A stretch of DNA of 64,000 nucleotides from DATKFM01 sp963810485 (GTDB lineage Bacteria; Pseudomonadota; Alphaproteobacteria; Dongiales; Dongiaceae): positions 1 through 64,000 of the forward strand of contig CAWENQ010000008.1 of assembly GCA_963810485.1 (NCBI GenBank), given 5' to 3'. The number at the start of each line of letters is the position of its first letter. Positions within the stretch are counted from its first letter, which is position 1. The notes beneath the pieces were generated by a model. That model had not been told where the DNA came from. It searched no databases and saw only the letters and a list, made by a program, of their open reading frames with translations. Below, piece after piece: positions 1 through 8,336 of this stretch. Made by a program: the position numbers and the translations under genes.

Positions 1-159
1 GGGTGCTGGGTGATAATTTTCCCGGGTGTCGTGGCTCACCTGTGGTCTCGCTGAGGTGGCTAACTACTTGTATTTTTAGGGTGCTGGCTATGATTACTGG
101 CCGGTCTGTCGAACCTAGCAATAGATGCTGAGCCGAGAACAGGCAGAAAAATAACATCG

Positions 160-201
<42 letters not shown>

Positions 202-508
202 TTGCCAATTACCCGGTGCTGGCCGCCTTGCTGGGTTTGAATGTTCCATGGGCTTGTTCTCTAGCTGATGGTGGCTGGCTGAGATGTTCCTGTGTGCATG
301 GTGTTGGGAATGAGTTTTGTGTGTACTGGCTTTGCATGACTATTAGAATTAGCAAGCCAGAGATGATTTACCATTATGTGTGAAATGGAGATGCAGTGGT
401 GTATACCCTTTGTTGTGTAAGTGTGCTAATGTGCATTTTAATTGTAAGTGTGATAACTCCTCCTGTGTGTACATAGCAGTATATACTAAAAATGAACCAA
501 GTAATGTT

Positions 509-527
509 AAAAAAAAAAAAAAAAAAA
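509..527. repeat. Poly-A homopolymer, 19 bases
   Basis: A run of 19 adenines placed exactly at the border between the low-GC segment and high-GC bacterial coding sequence. It reads like an mRNA poly(A) tail on the left-hand segment. Confidence 0.9.
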
Positions 528-529
528 GG

Positions 530-1100
530 CATCGCCGAGATCGGTCGCGTAGCTGATCTCCTCTCGGAAGGGTTGATGGTGAGGAGGTCGGCGCGCGGGG
601 TCAGGATCTCGTGACGGGCTCCCCCAGGATGTTCATGCCAGAGCCGACGACCAGCCGGCGCGCCTCGCGGGCCGGAACGAGGCCGTCCAGGCCACGCAAG
701 CCGTGCGCGGCACGGAGCGTCGCGCCGTCGGGAATCGACGAAGCTGCCGGCGGCAGGCGGCGAAGCGCAGCACCGGGGTTCGCTCGCAGGGCCGCGGTCC
801 TGCGCTCCAGGCACTCCGGCGCCAGCAGGTCGTCCTGCCCGACGAGCTTCACGAACTCGCCGGTCGCCCCCTCGATGGCCCGCCACCAGTTGGGCGGCTC
901 GAAGGCGCTCGGCACCCACCCTGACCGAGACCCGGTCGTCGGCGACATCCTTGACGGCGTCGAGGGTGCCGTCGTCCGAGGCGTCGTCGACCACGATCAC
1001 CTTGAGGTCGCCAAGGGTCTGGGCCAGGATCGACTCGATGGTGTCGCGGACGTACGGCGCGCCGCAGTAGGGCGATGCACACCGAGACCGCCGGTGCCAT
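530..1100 (-). CDS. Family-2 glycosyltransferase, truncated and frameshifted
   Basis: The product starts at 1100 with MAPAVSVCIA, the usual first strand of a GT-A family-2 glycosyltransferase. In a second frame it continues with IVVDDASDDGTLDAV, which carries the nucleotide-binding aspartates. A third frame gives EFVKLVGQDDLLAPECLERR (the DD metal-binding region) and then a GEPV motif and FREEISYATDLGDA. So at least two indels break one gene. Its 3' end is cut where the poly-A run begins, so the C-terminus is missing. The start overlaps the stop of the upstream gene as TGATG, showing translational coupling in a glycan-assembly operon. It probably transfers a sugar during cell-surface polysaccharide synthesis; donor and acceptor are unknown. 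Confidence 0.65.
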
Positions 1101-2060
1101 CAGCGGGGCTGGTCGTCGGCTCGTGCGACGTTGTCGACCACGTACAGCGGCCGGTTCTTGACCTCGCGGTAGATCTGCCCGACGTACTCGCTCGAGCAGA
1201 CCGATGGTGAGCAGCTGCACGCCGCCGATGAACAGGACCGCGATCATCAGCGAGGCGAAGCCCTGGATCGAGCGCTCAGGCTCGATGATCTTGCCGATCA
1301 GCGTCCACGCGCCCGAACCGAACGCAACGATCGTGACGAGCGCCCCGAGCTGGGTGGCCAGCCGCAGCGGCTTCTCGGAGAAGGCGGTGACGCCCGCCAG
1401 CGCCAGCGCCAGCGACTTGCGGAAGGAGTACTTCGGAGTCCCGGCCGACGCGCGGCTCGTGCTGAAATACGGGCCGCCTCCTGCTCGAAAACCGACCCAG
1501 GAGACCATGCCGCGCAGGTAGCGGTTCTCCTCCCGCATCTCGCGAGCTGCTCGACCACGCGGGCGATCGATCAAGCGGAAGTCGCCGCTGTCGACGGTGA
1601 GGGGCGTGTCTGACAAGCGCCGGACACCGGTAGAAGGCGGCCGCCAGCCCGACCTTGATCCGGCTGTCGCCAGGCCGCTCGGTGCGGACGGCGTGCACGA
1701 TCTCGGGCGCCGTTGCGCCAGCGCTCGAGCATCGCGGGGATCGCCTCCGGCGGATCCTGGAGATCTCCATCGATGACGACCACGACGTCGCCCCTGGCGA
1801 TGTCGATGCCTGCGGTGATGGCGGGCTGGTGACCGAAGTTGCGGGAAAGGGTCACCACCACGACGTTGCTGTCGGATGCTTGCAGCTCGCGGAAGAGGCG
1901 AGGGGTGCTGTCGGTGGAGCCGTCGTCGACGTACACGAGCTCCCACGCCTACGGGTGGCTCGACCTCGGACATCGCCGCCGACAGCCGACGATGCAGGAT
2001 GGGAAGGTTCGCCTCTTCATCGAGCATCGGAACGATGATCGATATGGTCGGTACGGCCAT
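1100..2060 (-). CDS. GtrB/ArnC-like polyprenyl-phosphate glycosyltransferase, frameshifted
   Basis: The start at 2060 gives MAVPTISIIVPMLDEEANLP. A second frame continues YVDDGSTDSTPRLFRELQ, NFGHQPAITAGIDIARGD and VVVIDGDLQDPPEAIP, the signature blocks of the dolichol-phosphate mannose synthase / GtrB / ArnC branch of family 2. After another shift the C-terminus has KYSFRKSLALALAGVTAFSE and two hydrophobic segments, as in membrane-anchored GtrB proteins. It would load a sugar onto a polyprenyl phosphate at the cytoplasmic face of the membrane. The stop overlaps the next start (TGATG at 1098-1102). At least three indels are needed to read it through. The full family length (about 310 residues) fits the span. 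Confidence 0.75.
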
Positions 2061-2073
2061 GAGGTCCGAGAGC

Positions 2074-3909
2074 CTACGAGCCTTCTGGCCACAGCGGGCC
2101 TGGTGGCAGGACGCTCGCACGCACCAAGGCGTAGGACTCGTTGACCGTCCGGACGTCGTCCGCCGCGTCGGCTGGGATGTGCATCCGTCGCACCAGGGTC
2201 CACTTCTGGCCTTCGGTTGGGCGGTTGGGGGTAGACGATGTCTCCCGGAGGTAGACCCTGCGCGGCTCCAGCGCCACCACGGCCCACATCGTCTCCCAGA
2301 ACGGGGCGAGATCCACATTGAGCTCGTCGACGTCGTCGAGCGCAGGCGAATCGCCGAGGAAGCCGAGATCGGGCGAGACCCAGTTCACGCCCTCGTCGAC
2401 GTCGTGCCGCAAGCGCTCGCATGCACGCACGTTCGCCGTGCCCATGATGAGCAGCACGAGCGCAGGCAGCGTCGACCGCTTCGGCCATCGGCGCGCCCAA
2501 GCGGCAAGCGGTGCCAGCAGCGCCAGCGCCAGCAACGGCTGCAGGAACGAGATCCACTTCCACTGCATGTCTCGGGCCCGCCCTTCCCGAAGTAGAACAC
2601 CGCGTAGGTGAGCAGGCCGAGGGCGATCGTGCCACCGCAGGCAGCGTCCACGACGGTCTGCACGGTTCGGAGATACCAGCACGCGGCCAGGACAGACCCG
2701 ACCAGCAGGATCGATCCTGTGACCGTCGCCCAGCCAACGGTGCCGGTCCACGACCGCTGGAAGCCGATGAGCGCGGCGGGCGTGGCACCGGCAAGCGGCC
2801 ACCCGGCGTTGCCGCCTCCAGCCGAAGGTCGCTCGACGGAGAGCCACATCCGCTCAGGGATGATCGCCGCCGCGACGATGCCGGCGGCCGCGGTCAGGGC
2901 GACCAGCTGCACCCGGCCCCGCCAGCCGAGCTTGGACCGGAACAGCGCCACGGCGATTGCCACCGGCGTGAACAGGAACAGCATGTGCGAGTACGTCATG
3001 GCCAACGCAACGAACATGGCTGCGAGCACCGCGGCCGCCACGAGCCGATCGTCCCGTCGCTCCGCGTGCGGGAAGGTCACTGCGAGCGCCGACACCGCTG
3101 CCCGAACAGCATCCCCAACGTCTGCGAGAAGAAGTAGCTGCTGAGCAGGTAGGTGGACATGAAGGTCGACTGCTGCACGATGGCAAGCACGACGCTCGTC
3201 ACCGGGTGCAGCGCCGTGGTCTTGCGCAGCAGCGACGCGAGCATCTGGGCGAGCAGCACGCGCACCACGACGAGAACCGGCGTCGCGACCTGGAACGGCT
3301 CTCGTTGAATGAGCCACTCGGCCAGCGACGACACGTCGTAGGTGCCGGGCACGTCGATTCGGCCGAGGCTGCCCGTGTGGAAGTCCGGTACCGCCTCGCG
3401 GGCCGAAGCCGAGGTGATCGAAGTGCCGGCCGAGCGCCGCGTAGAACGCCACGTCGTTGTTGAACGAACGCGACCGAGAGCAGCGGTTCGAGAGCAGGCG
3501 ACGAATCGACAGCACGAACAAGAGCAGCGACAGGGCACCAGCGCCGGCGCTCACCACCGATCCTGGCCGCGAGGGCCGCCTGGCGGAGGCGCTCACGATC
3601 GCGCCAGGCCAACGCGAGGCCGGCGGCGGAGGTTGCCGCCGCGAAGCAGCGGCCAGAGCGTGGAGTGCCGACGACCGATCTGCGCGAGAGAAGTACCAGG
3701 CAGGGGTCTGAGCGACCGCGAGCCGAGCACACCCGCGTGGAAGCCACGCCTTCGGCGCCCGCCGCCGAAGGATCTAACCACAGCCAGCCGCCGAACACCG
3801 TCAGCCCGCCGTAGAGCGGCGCGCTGCGAACGATCAACACGAGGGCGGTCCGCAGCACTGGAGCGAAGGGTAATCGGCGGCTCGACGCGGTCCGTATCGA
3901 CTGCGCCAT
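2074..3909 (-). CDS. Large multi-spanning membrane protein, frameshifted
   Basis: Pieced together across several frames, this gives about 610 residues. The N-terminus begins MAQSIRTASSRRLPFAPVL with a membrane segment, many hydrophobic helices follow between roughly residues 120 and 480, and a hydrophilic C-terminus ends at 2074. The architecture resembles the glycosyltransferase-C or oligosaccharide-processing membrane proteins found in envelope glycan loci, but I see no motif that fixes the family. It lies 13 bp upstream of the GtrB-like gene on the same strand. The function is unknown; a role in moving or polymerising a lipid-linked sugar is inference from context. Confidence 0.5.
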
Positions 3910-3916
3910 CTGTAGG

Positions 3917-4690
3917 GTGACGGCGTTGCCCAACGACACGCACCGACCGTCGACGTCGGCGACATCCGGAGAGCCCGCTGGCGCGCCTGGCGGTCACGCG
4001 CAACCGGTCGATCGCTACCGCTACGTGGCGGACCAGTGCCGGGGCCTTCGAGTCCTCGATCTCGGCGCCTACGACGAGTCCGAGGTCGACCGGAACCAGC
4101 ACCGATCCTGGCGTCGCTCTACGCCGAGATCGCCGCGAACGTGAAGGAGGTCCTCGGCGTCGACGCCTCCGAGAAGGTCCGCGCCGCCCGGGGCGATCGA
4201 CACCTCGTGTGGCACGAGGATCGTGTTCGGCACGGTCGACGACCTCGGCGACGTGCTCGACGACTTCAAGCCTGATCTGGTCGTGGCTGGGAGCTCATCG
4301 AGCAGACGCCCGACACCCTCGGCTGGCTTCTCCCGCCTGCGGAGGCCCGGCCCGGAACGCCACCTGCTGGCCACGACGCCGAACGTGAGCGTCGCTCCTG
4401 AACGCCGATCCTGGCGCTGGGCAGCAAGACTGCCACCCGACCACCTGCAGGTGTACTCGGTACCGCACGCTGGCGACGATGGCGTCACGCATCCCGCTGG
4501 CGCCGTGCGCATCGGGCACGTATCACTACGAGCCCCACATCTCCTACAGCCGCGTGCCGCTGGGCATCGCCGCTCGTGACGGCGACGAACGCTGCGTTCG
4601 TGCGCCGGTGCAGCAGCTGTTCCCGCTGCTGTCCTTCGGTCTGATCCTCGAGGGCCGCCTCGGCCGGGCTGATCTGGCGTCGCGGCGCGG
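3917..4690 (+). CDS. Class I SAM-dependent methyltransferase, frameshifted
   Basis: Transcribed away from the membrane protein with a 7-bp gap. The first frame has YVADQCRGLRVLDLGAYD, the glycine-containing motif I of class I methyltransferases. Later frames supply EVLGVDASEKV (acidic end of beta 2), TVDDLGDVLDDFKPDLVVAG, LLATTPN and PDHLQVYS. These are the motif II to post-motif blocks of methyltransferases that act on sugars or lipids in glycan loci. Several indels divide it. The 3' end is uncertain because the bacterial block appears to be joined to other sequence near 4740. Confidence 0.55.
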
Positions 4691-4824
4691 CTCCAGCGAC
4701 CGAACATCGCCAGCCACAGCAAGCACGCTGAACGAAGACACGAACAAAACACACATCGCCGTGAGGCATCGATGCCAATTGCTATTGCCTCAGATGGAAA
4801 CTCCTTTGAATAGATGAGGCCTTC
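4691..4824. other. Probable junction between two bacterial genomes
   Basis: Composition drops from very GC-rich to near 50% GC around 4730-4760. The gene content changes here from a shattered actinobacterial-type glycan locus to an alphaproteobacterial chromosome. No gene is visible in the stretch. The exact breakpoint cannot be placed by eye. Confidence 0.45.
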
Positions 4825-5061
4825 GTGCGAATAGCCTTTGCCATCCTGTTTGGATTTGCTGGTGCGTTCTTGCTGCTTTTTGCCGGATTTTATCAACGCT
4901 ATGTCGTAAGTCGCCTTGGTAGGCACTTTGAAAGTCATGGTGGTCGTTCTGCGCAGCGCGAAGTTTCTGAAAAACTGCTCGGATCGAAGGGTTTCAAGAT
5001 ACTACTACGCGCGATTGGCGGGCTTTTTGTGGCTTTTGGGATCCTCACATTGACGCAATAG
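4825..5061 (+). CDS. Small two-helix membrane protein
   Basis: A 78-residue product starting at a GTG, with AGG five bases upstream. Residues 3-22 (IAFAILFGFAGAFLLLFAGF) form one membrane helix and residues about 58-76 a second. The loop between them is basic and rich in His, Arg and Ser. I do not recognise the family. Its base composition is lower in GC than the genes that follow, so it may be recently acquired, or may belong to the junction material upstream. Confidence 0.5.
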   Translation: MRIAFAILFGFAGAFLLLFAGFYQRYVVSRLGRHFESHGGRSAQREVSEKLLGSKGFKILLRAIGGLFVAFGILTLTQ

Positions 5062-5140
5062 CACCGGGGCACCATCCGCGAGCACAACGTGTTCGGGTGA
5101 AGCAGTTGCGAGACGCATGCAGGAATCTTCGGCCTGCGTC

Positions 5141-5317
5141 TTACAGCGGCTCGACGCATCCGCTCTGCGCCGAGGACTGCCCGACCCGGCACGGTGCGCT
5201 GCAATAGGCGGAATCCCGGCACATGTTCTCCATGTCATTCCACTCCCCGGCACGCCATTCGCCATCGGTGCAGCCACCGAGGCTAATCAACACGCAAAGT
5301 ACGATCGCCATCCGCAT
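5141..5317 (-). CDS. Small cysteine-rich lipoprotein
   Basis: A 58-residue product beginning MRMAIVLCVLISLGGCTDGE. This is a short basic start, a hydrophobic core and a lipobox LGGC with Cys16 as the lipidated residue. The mature part is acidic and has four more cysteines, consistent with disulfides in the periplasm. A purine-rich AGGAAGAGGG lies upstream of the ATG and supports this start over longer frames. The mature protein would be anchored to a membrane; with Asp at +3 (C-T-D) the sorting is not certain. Unknown function. It is divergently placed against the hydroxyproline dehydratase gene. Confidence 0.6.
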   Translation of the reverse strand: MRMAIVLCVLISLGGCTDGEWRAGEWNDMENMCRDSAYCSAPCRVGQSSAQSGCVEPL

Positions 5318-5426
5318 CGCCTTCGCCCTCTTCCTGTCAGCTGCGCGCTCTCTCCAATAGGACTTTCCTTCCAGAGGACCGGCTGCAAGTATCGAGGAGA
5401 CGTACTTCGTCGTAAATGCTGCCGAT

Positions 5427-6455
5427 GTGCTGCAACAAGAAATGATCACACCATTTGCCTCCCTCGCCACCACCGAAATGCACACCGGCGGCGAGCCTGT
5501 GCGCATCGTCACCGCCGGCTATCCGCCCATCCCCGGCGACACCATCCTCGCCAAGCGGCGCTATGCCCGCGAGAACCTGGATCACCTGCGGAAGCTCCTG
5601 ATGTTCGAGCCGCGCGGGCATTTCGACATGTATGGGGTCTTGCCGGTGGAGCCCGATCTCCCCGGCGCCGATCTCGCCGTGCTGTTCATCCACAACGAGG
5701 GCTACAGCACCATGTGCGGCCATGCCGTCATCGCGCTCGGCCGCTGGGCGGTCGACACCGGCCGCGTGAAGCTTACGGCCCCCGAGACCATCGTCAACAT
5801 CCAATGCCCCTGCGGCCTGGTGCGCGCCCGGGTGGCGATCGAGGCCGGCAAGGCGGGCGCCGTCGCCTTCGAAAGCGTGCCGGCCTTCGCCTTCGCCCTC
5901 GACCGCGCGGTGGAAGTGCCCGGCCATGGCCGCGTCCATCTGGATATCGGCTATGGCGGCGCCTTCTATGGGCTGGTGCCGGCCTCGCGCTTCGGCCTGG
6001 ATGTCAGGCGCTCGCGCACCCGGGATCTCGTCGATGCCGCGGCCGCGGTGACCGAGGCGGCGAAGCAGCAGATCCCGCTGGAGCATCCCGATGACGCCGA
6101 TCTCGCCTTCCTCTACGGCACGATCCTCACCGACGGCGCTGACGAATTCAGCGAGACGCCGAGCGCCAACATCTGCGTCTTCGCCGAGCGCGAGGTGGAC
6201 CGCAGCCCCACCGGCAGCGGCGTCACCGCGCGCATCGCCGTGCAGCTCGCCAAGGGACTCATTCGCTTGGGCCAGACGCGCAAGTTCGAGAGCATCACCG
6301 GCGCCATCTTCACGGGGAAGGCGCTGCGCCCCGCCAAGGCCGGCCGCTTCGACGCGGTAACCGTCGAAGTCTCCGGCCGCGCCCACTACACGGGCACGGC
6401 GAGTTTCACCTACGAATCTGGCGACGAGATCGGGCGGGGGTTTTTGCTGCGATAA
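5427..6455 (+). CDS. Trans-3-hydroxy-L-proline dehydratase (proline racemase family)
   Basis: 342 residues, the normal length for the proline racemase superfamily. The first catalytic position is a cysteine in STMCGHAVIALG (Cys97). The second, in VDRSPTGSGVTARIA, is threonine (Thr262) where racemases and 4-hydroxyproline epimerases have cysteine. The Cys/Thr pair is the published mark of trans-3-hydroxy-L-proline dehydratases, which remove water to give pyrroline-2-carboxylate. So dehydratase is preferred to racemase or epimerase. The GTG at 5427 or the ATG at 5442 may be the start; neither has a strong ribosome-binding site. No other hydroxyproline genes are adjacent. The enzyme is expected in the cytosol. 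Confidence 0.8.
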   Translation: MLQQEMITPFASLATTEMHTGGEPVRIVTAGYPPIPGDTILAKRRYARENLDHLRKLLMFEPRGHFDMYGVLPVEPDLPGADLAVLFIHNEGYSTMCGHAVIALGRWAVDTGRVKLTAPETIVNIQCPCGLVRARVAIEAGKAGAVAFESVPAFAFALDRAVEVPGHGRVHLDIGYGGAFYGLVPASRFGLDVRRSRTRDLVDAAAAVTEAAKQQIPLEHPDDADLAFLYGTILTDGADEFSETPSANICVFAEREVDRSPTGSGVTARIAVQLAKGLIRLGQTRKFESITGAIFTGKALRPAKAGRFDAVTVEVSGRAHYTGTASFTYESGDEIGRGFLLR

Positions 6456-6481
6456 GCATAGCGAGATCAGAACTAAACTGA

Positions 6482-6545
6482 CCCCTCTCCCCTTGTGGGA
6501 GAGGGTGCGCAACATCCGCGCCGCGGATGTTGCGCGGGTGAGGGG
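6482..6545 (+). repeat. 64-bp palindromic repeat, copy A
   Basis: Two nested inverted repeats. The outer one pairs CCCCTCTCCCC...GGGAGAGGG and CCCTCACCC-type arms. The inner one is a perfect palindrome around GCGCAACATCCGCG. It matches the reverse complement of copy B (6924-6987) almost base for base, and a degenerate pair lies at 59469-59651. It is a dispersed REP-like element of the kind common in alphaproteobacterial intergenic regions. Confidence 0.85.
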
Positions 6546-6548
6546 GCT

Positions 6549-6885
6549 TCACGGCGGCCGGCAAAGTTCGCGAATCGTCGCGACCACGCCATCAAGATTC
6601 TTGATAACTTCCTCATCCGGAAAGCGCGCCACCCGAAATCCCCTCGCACGGAACCACCGATCGCGGCGCTCGTCATACTCGGCATTGAAATCGTGGGTCA
6701 CACCGTCCACCTCGACGATAAGGCGGCGCTCGAAGCAGACAAAGTCGGCGATGAAGGGGCCGATCGGGACATTGGCGGCGGAATTTGTGTTCGCCAAGCG
6801 CGCGGTTGCGGAGCGCCATCCAGAGAAGTTGTTCGCCCTTGGTGGATTGGCGCCGTAGGTCGCGGGCGTATTCGGAGGATTGCAT
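6549..6885 (-). CDS. DUF559 (Vsr-like nuclease fold) protein, one frameshift
   Basis: Starting at ATG 6885, the first frame gives MQSSEYARDLRRQSTKGEQL and HKFRRQ. The second gives VPIGPFIADFVCFERRLIVE, VDGVTHDFNAEYDERRDRWF and ARGFRVARFPDEEVIKN. Together these are the whole DUF559 domain, about 112 residues, related to very-short-patch-repair endonucleases. Dropping one T near 6762 restores FRRQVPIGPFIADF. The IADFVC...EVDG region carries the expected acidic active-site residues. It ends 3 bp from repeat copy A, and copy B lies 38 bp beyond its start, so the gene fills the space between two inverted palindromes. Its role in cells is not established. Confidence 0.75.
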
Positions 6886-6923
6886 CAAAAACGTGTATAA
6901 CAATCTATGATTGAGTCAAGAGT

Positions 6924-6987
6924 CCCCTCACCCGCGCAACATCTGCGCTGCGGATGTTGCGCACCCTCTCCCACAAGGGGAGAGGGG
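6924..6987 (-). repeat. 64-bp palindromic repeat, copy B (inverted)
   Basis: Reverse-complement copy of the element at 6482-6545, with a few differences in the inner palindrome (TGCGCTGCGG instead of CGCGCCGCGG). With copy A it brackets the DUF559 gene. Confidence 0.85.
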
Positions 6988-7414
6988 ACACTGGTGGTTA
7001 GTCGCACCGGCGTGGCGCGTTCCCTTGACAATTCATAGGAATTTGTTCTATACTGACGCCGCAAAACCCTCATCGAGAATTTGTATGTCGGAATATGGAA
7101 TGCATCGCATGGATTCCCGCCGCAGGTCAGTCGCGCGCGCCCGGCCGATGATTTCCTTGCATGGCATCGTTCCGCAAAAACTGGGTCCCCGACACATGGC
7201 GCCAACGGCATGCCGGATTGCCAAATCGGATCAGATACTTAAGGCCGGTTTTCAGTGCTCCCGATCCACCAGCAAACCTCTGCAATCATTGGTCTTTTCC
7301 CGCGGGAAATAGCGCAAAATGCACCTCCGCCACCAGCCACCTCGCCGCATTGACTACGTACTCCGCCCTGCCATTCTCCGCCCGCGGGGAAGCAGCGCAG
7401 CATAGGGCGACCAC
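6988..7414 (+). promoter_or_regulatory. Gene-free stretch with a strong sigma-70-like promoter
   Basis: TTGACA at 7025-7030 and TATACT at 7049-7054 with an 18-base spacer form a good housekeeping-type promoter on the plus strand. The stretch downstream contains only a doubtful 75-codon frame (7085-7312), so the transcript may run on into the glycosyltransferase gene at 7415 with a long leader, or encode a small RNA. I see no further structure in the rest. Confidence 0.5.
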
Positions 7415-8323
7415 ATGAAACCCACCGTCTTCATCCATACCAACGAGAAGCAGATCGTCGGCGCCATCGTCTCCGCCTACTCCCTGAAGCGGAATTCGCC
7501 CAATGCGGACAAGTTCGACGTGCGCGTGCTCGAGGTGAAGGACTTCCCGTTCCTGCGCGCCCGCCACGGCGAGAAATTCCTCCGCGGCGGCGTCGAGCGC
7601 GTCTGGGACATGGAGGACCTGCAATCCTTCACGCCGCTCCGCTTCGCGCCGCCGGCGCTGATGGGCTACGAAGGCCGCGCCGCGATCATCGATCCCGATA
7701 TCTTCGCCGCCGGCGATGTCTGGGAGCTGCTGTCGCGGGACATGCAGGGCAAGGCGCTGATGTGCCGGGCCCGCGGCGGCCATAACGGCCGCAAGGAATA
7801 TCTGGCGTCGTCGGTGATGCTGCTGGATTGCGCCAAGCTCGGGCATTGGCATGTCGAAGAGAATTTCGCCGAGATGTTCGCGTTCAAGCGCGACTATCTC
7901 GATTGGGTATCGCTGGCGCTGGAGCCGCGGGAAACTGTCGGTTTGCTGGAGGAGGGGTGGAATCATTTCGATACCCTCAACGAGAAGACCAAGCTGCTGC
8001 ACAACACCAAGCGCCGCACCCAGCCCTGGAAGACCGGCCTGCCCGTCGACTTCACGGCGCGGGAAGTGCACAAGGGCATGATCTCCACCGGCTGGATGAT
8101 CGGCGCGGTGAATGCGCTGCTCGGCACGGCGTCGCCCTTCGCCACCTACAAGCGCCATCCCGATCGGCGGCAGGAGGAATTCTTCTTCGGGCTGCTGCGG
8201 GAATGCCTGGACCAGGGGCTGGTGAGCGAGAGCATGCTGCGGGGCGAGATGGCCAAGAACCACATCCGCCACGACGCCCTCGGCATGCTGCAGCGGGCGC
8301 CGAAACTGGCGCAAGCAGCCTGA
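7415..8323 (+). CDS. GT8-like glycosyltransferase
   Basis: 302 residues. The N-terminus MKPTVFIHTNEKQIVGAIVS begins a GT-A nucleotide-sugar fold, with SAYSLKRNSP typical of the family-8 first helix. AAIIDPDIFAAGDVWELL (residues 89-106) holds a DxD-type metal-binding motif, Asp93-Pro-Asp95. SVMLLDCAKL and WNHFDTLNEKTKLLHN match later GT8 blocks, the latter with the histidine and lysine usually near the diphosphate. No signal peptide or membrane segment, so it is cytosolic. Sugar and acceptor are not predictable. It is convergent with glpK, 13 bp apart, and is not part of the glycerol unit. Confidence 0.6.
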   Translation: MKPTVFIHTNEKQIVGAIVSAYSLKRNSPNADKFDVRVLEVKDFPFLRARHGEKFLRGGVERVWDMEDLQSFTPLRFAPPALMGYEGRAAIIDPDIFAAGDVWELLSRDMQGKALMCRARGGHNGRKEYLASSVMLLDCAKLGHWHVEENFAEMFAFKRDYLDWVSLALEPRETVGLLEEGWNHFDTLNEKTKLLHNTKRRTQPWKTGLPVDFTAREVHKGMISTGWMIGAVNALLGTASPFATYKRHPDRRQEEFFFGLLRECLDQGLVSESMLRGEMAKNHIRHDALGMLQRAPKLAQAA

Positions 8324-8336
8324 TGGGCAGGGCGAC

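Noticed and set aside
7085..7312. A 75-codon frame downstream of the good promoter at 7025-7054
   Set aside because: No ribosome-binding site, odd composition with many Ser, Arg and Met, and no family likeness. Kept only as a note on the promoter region.
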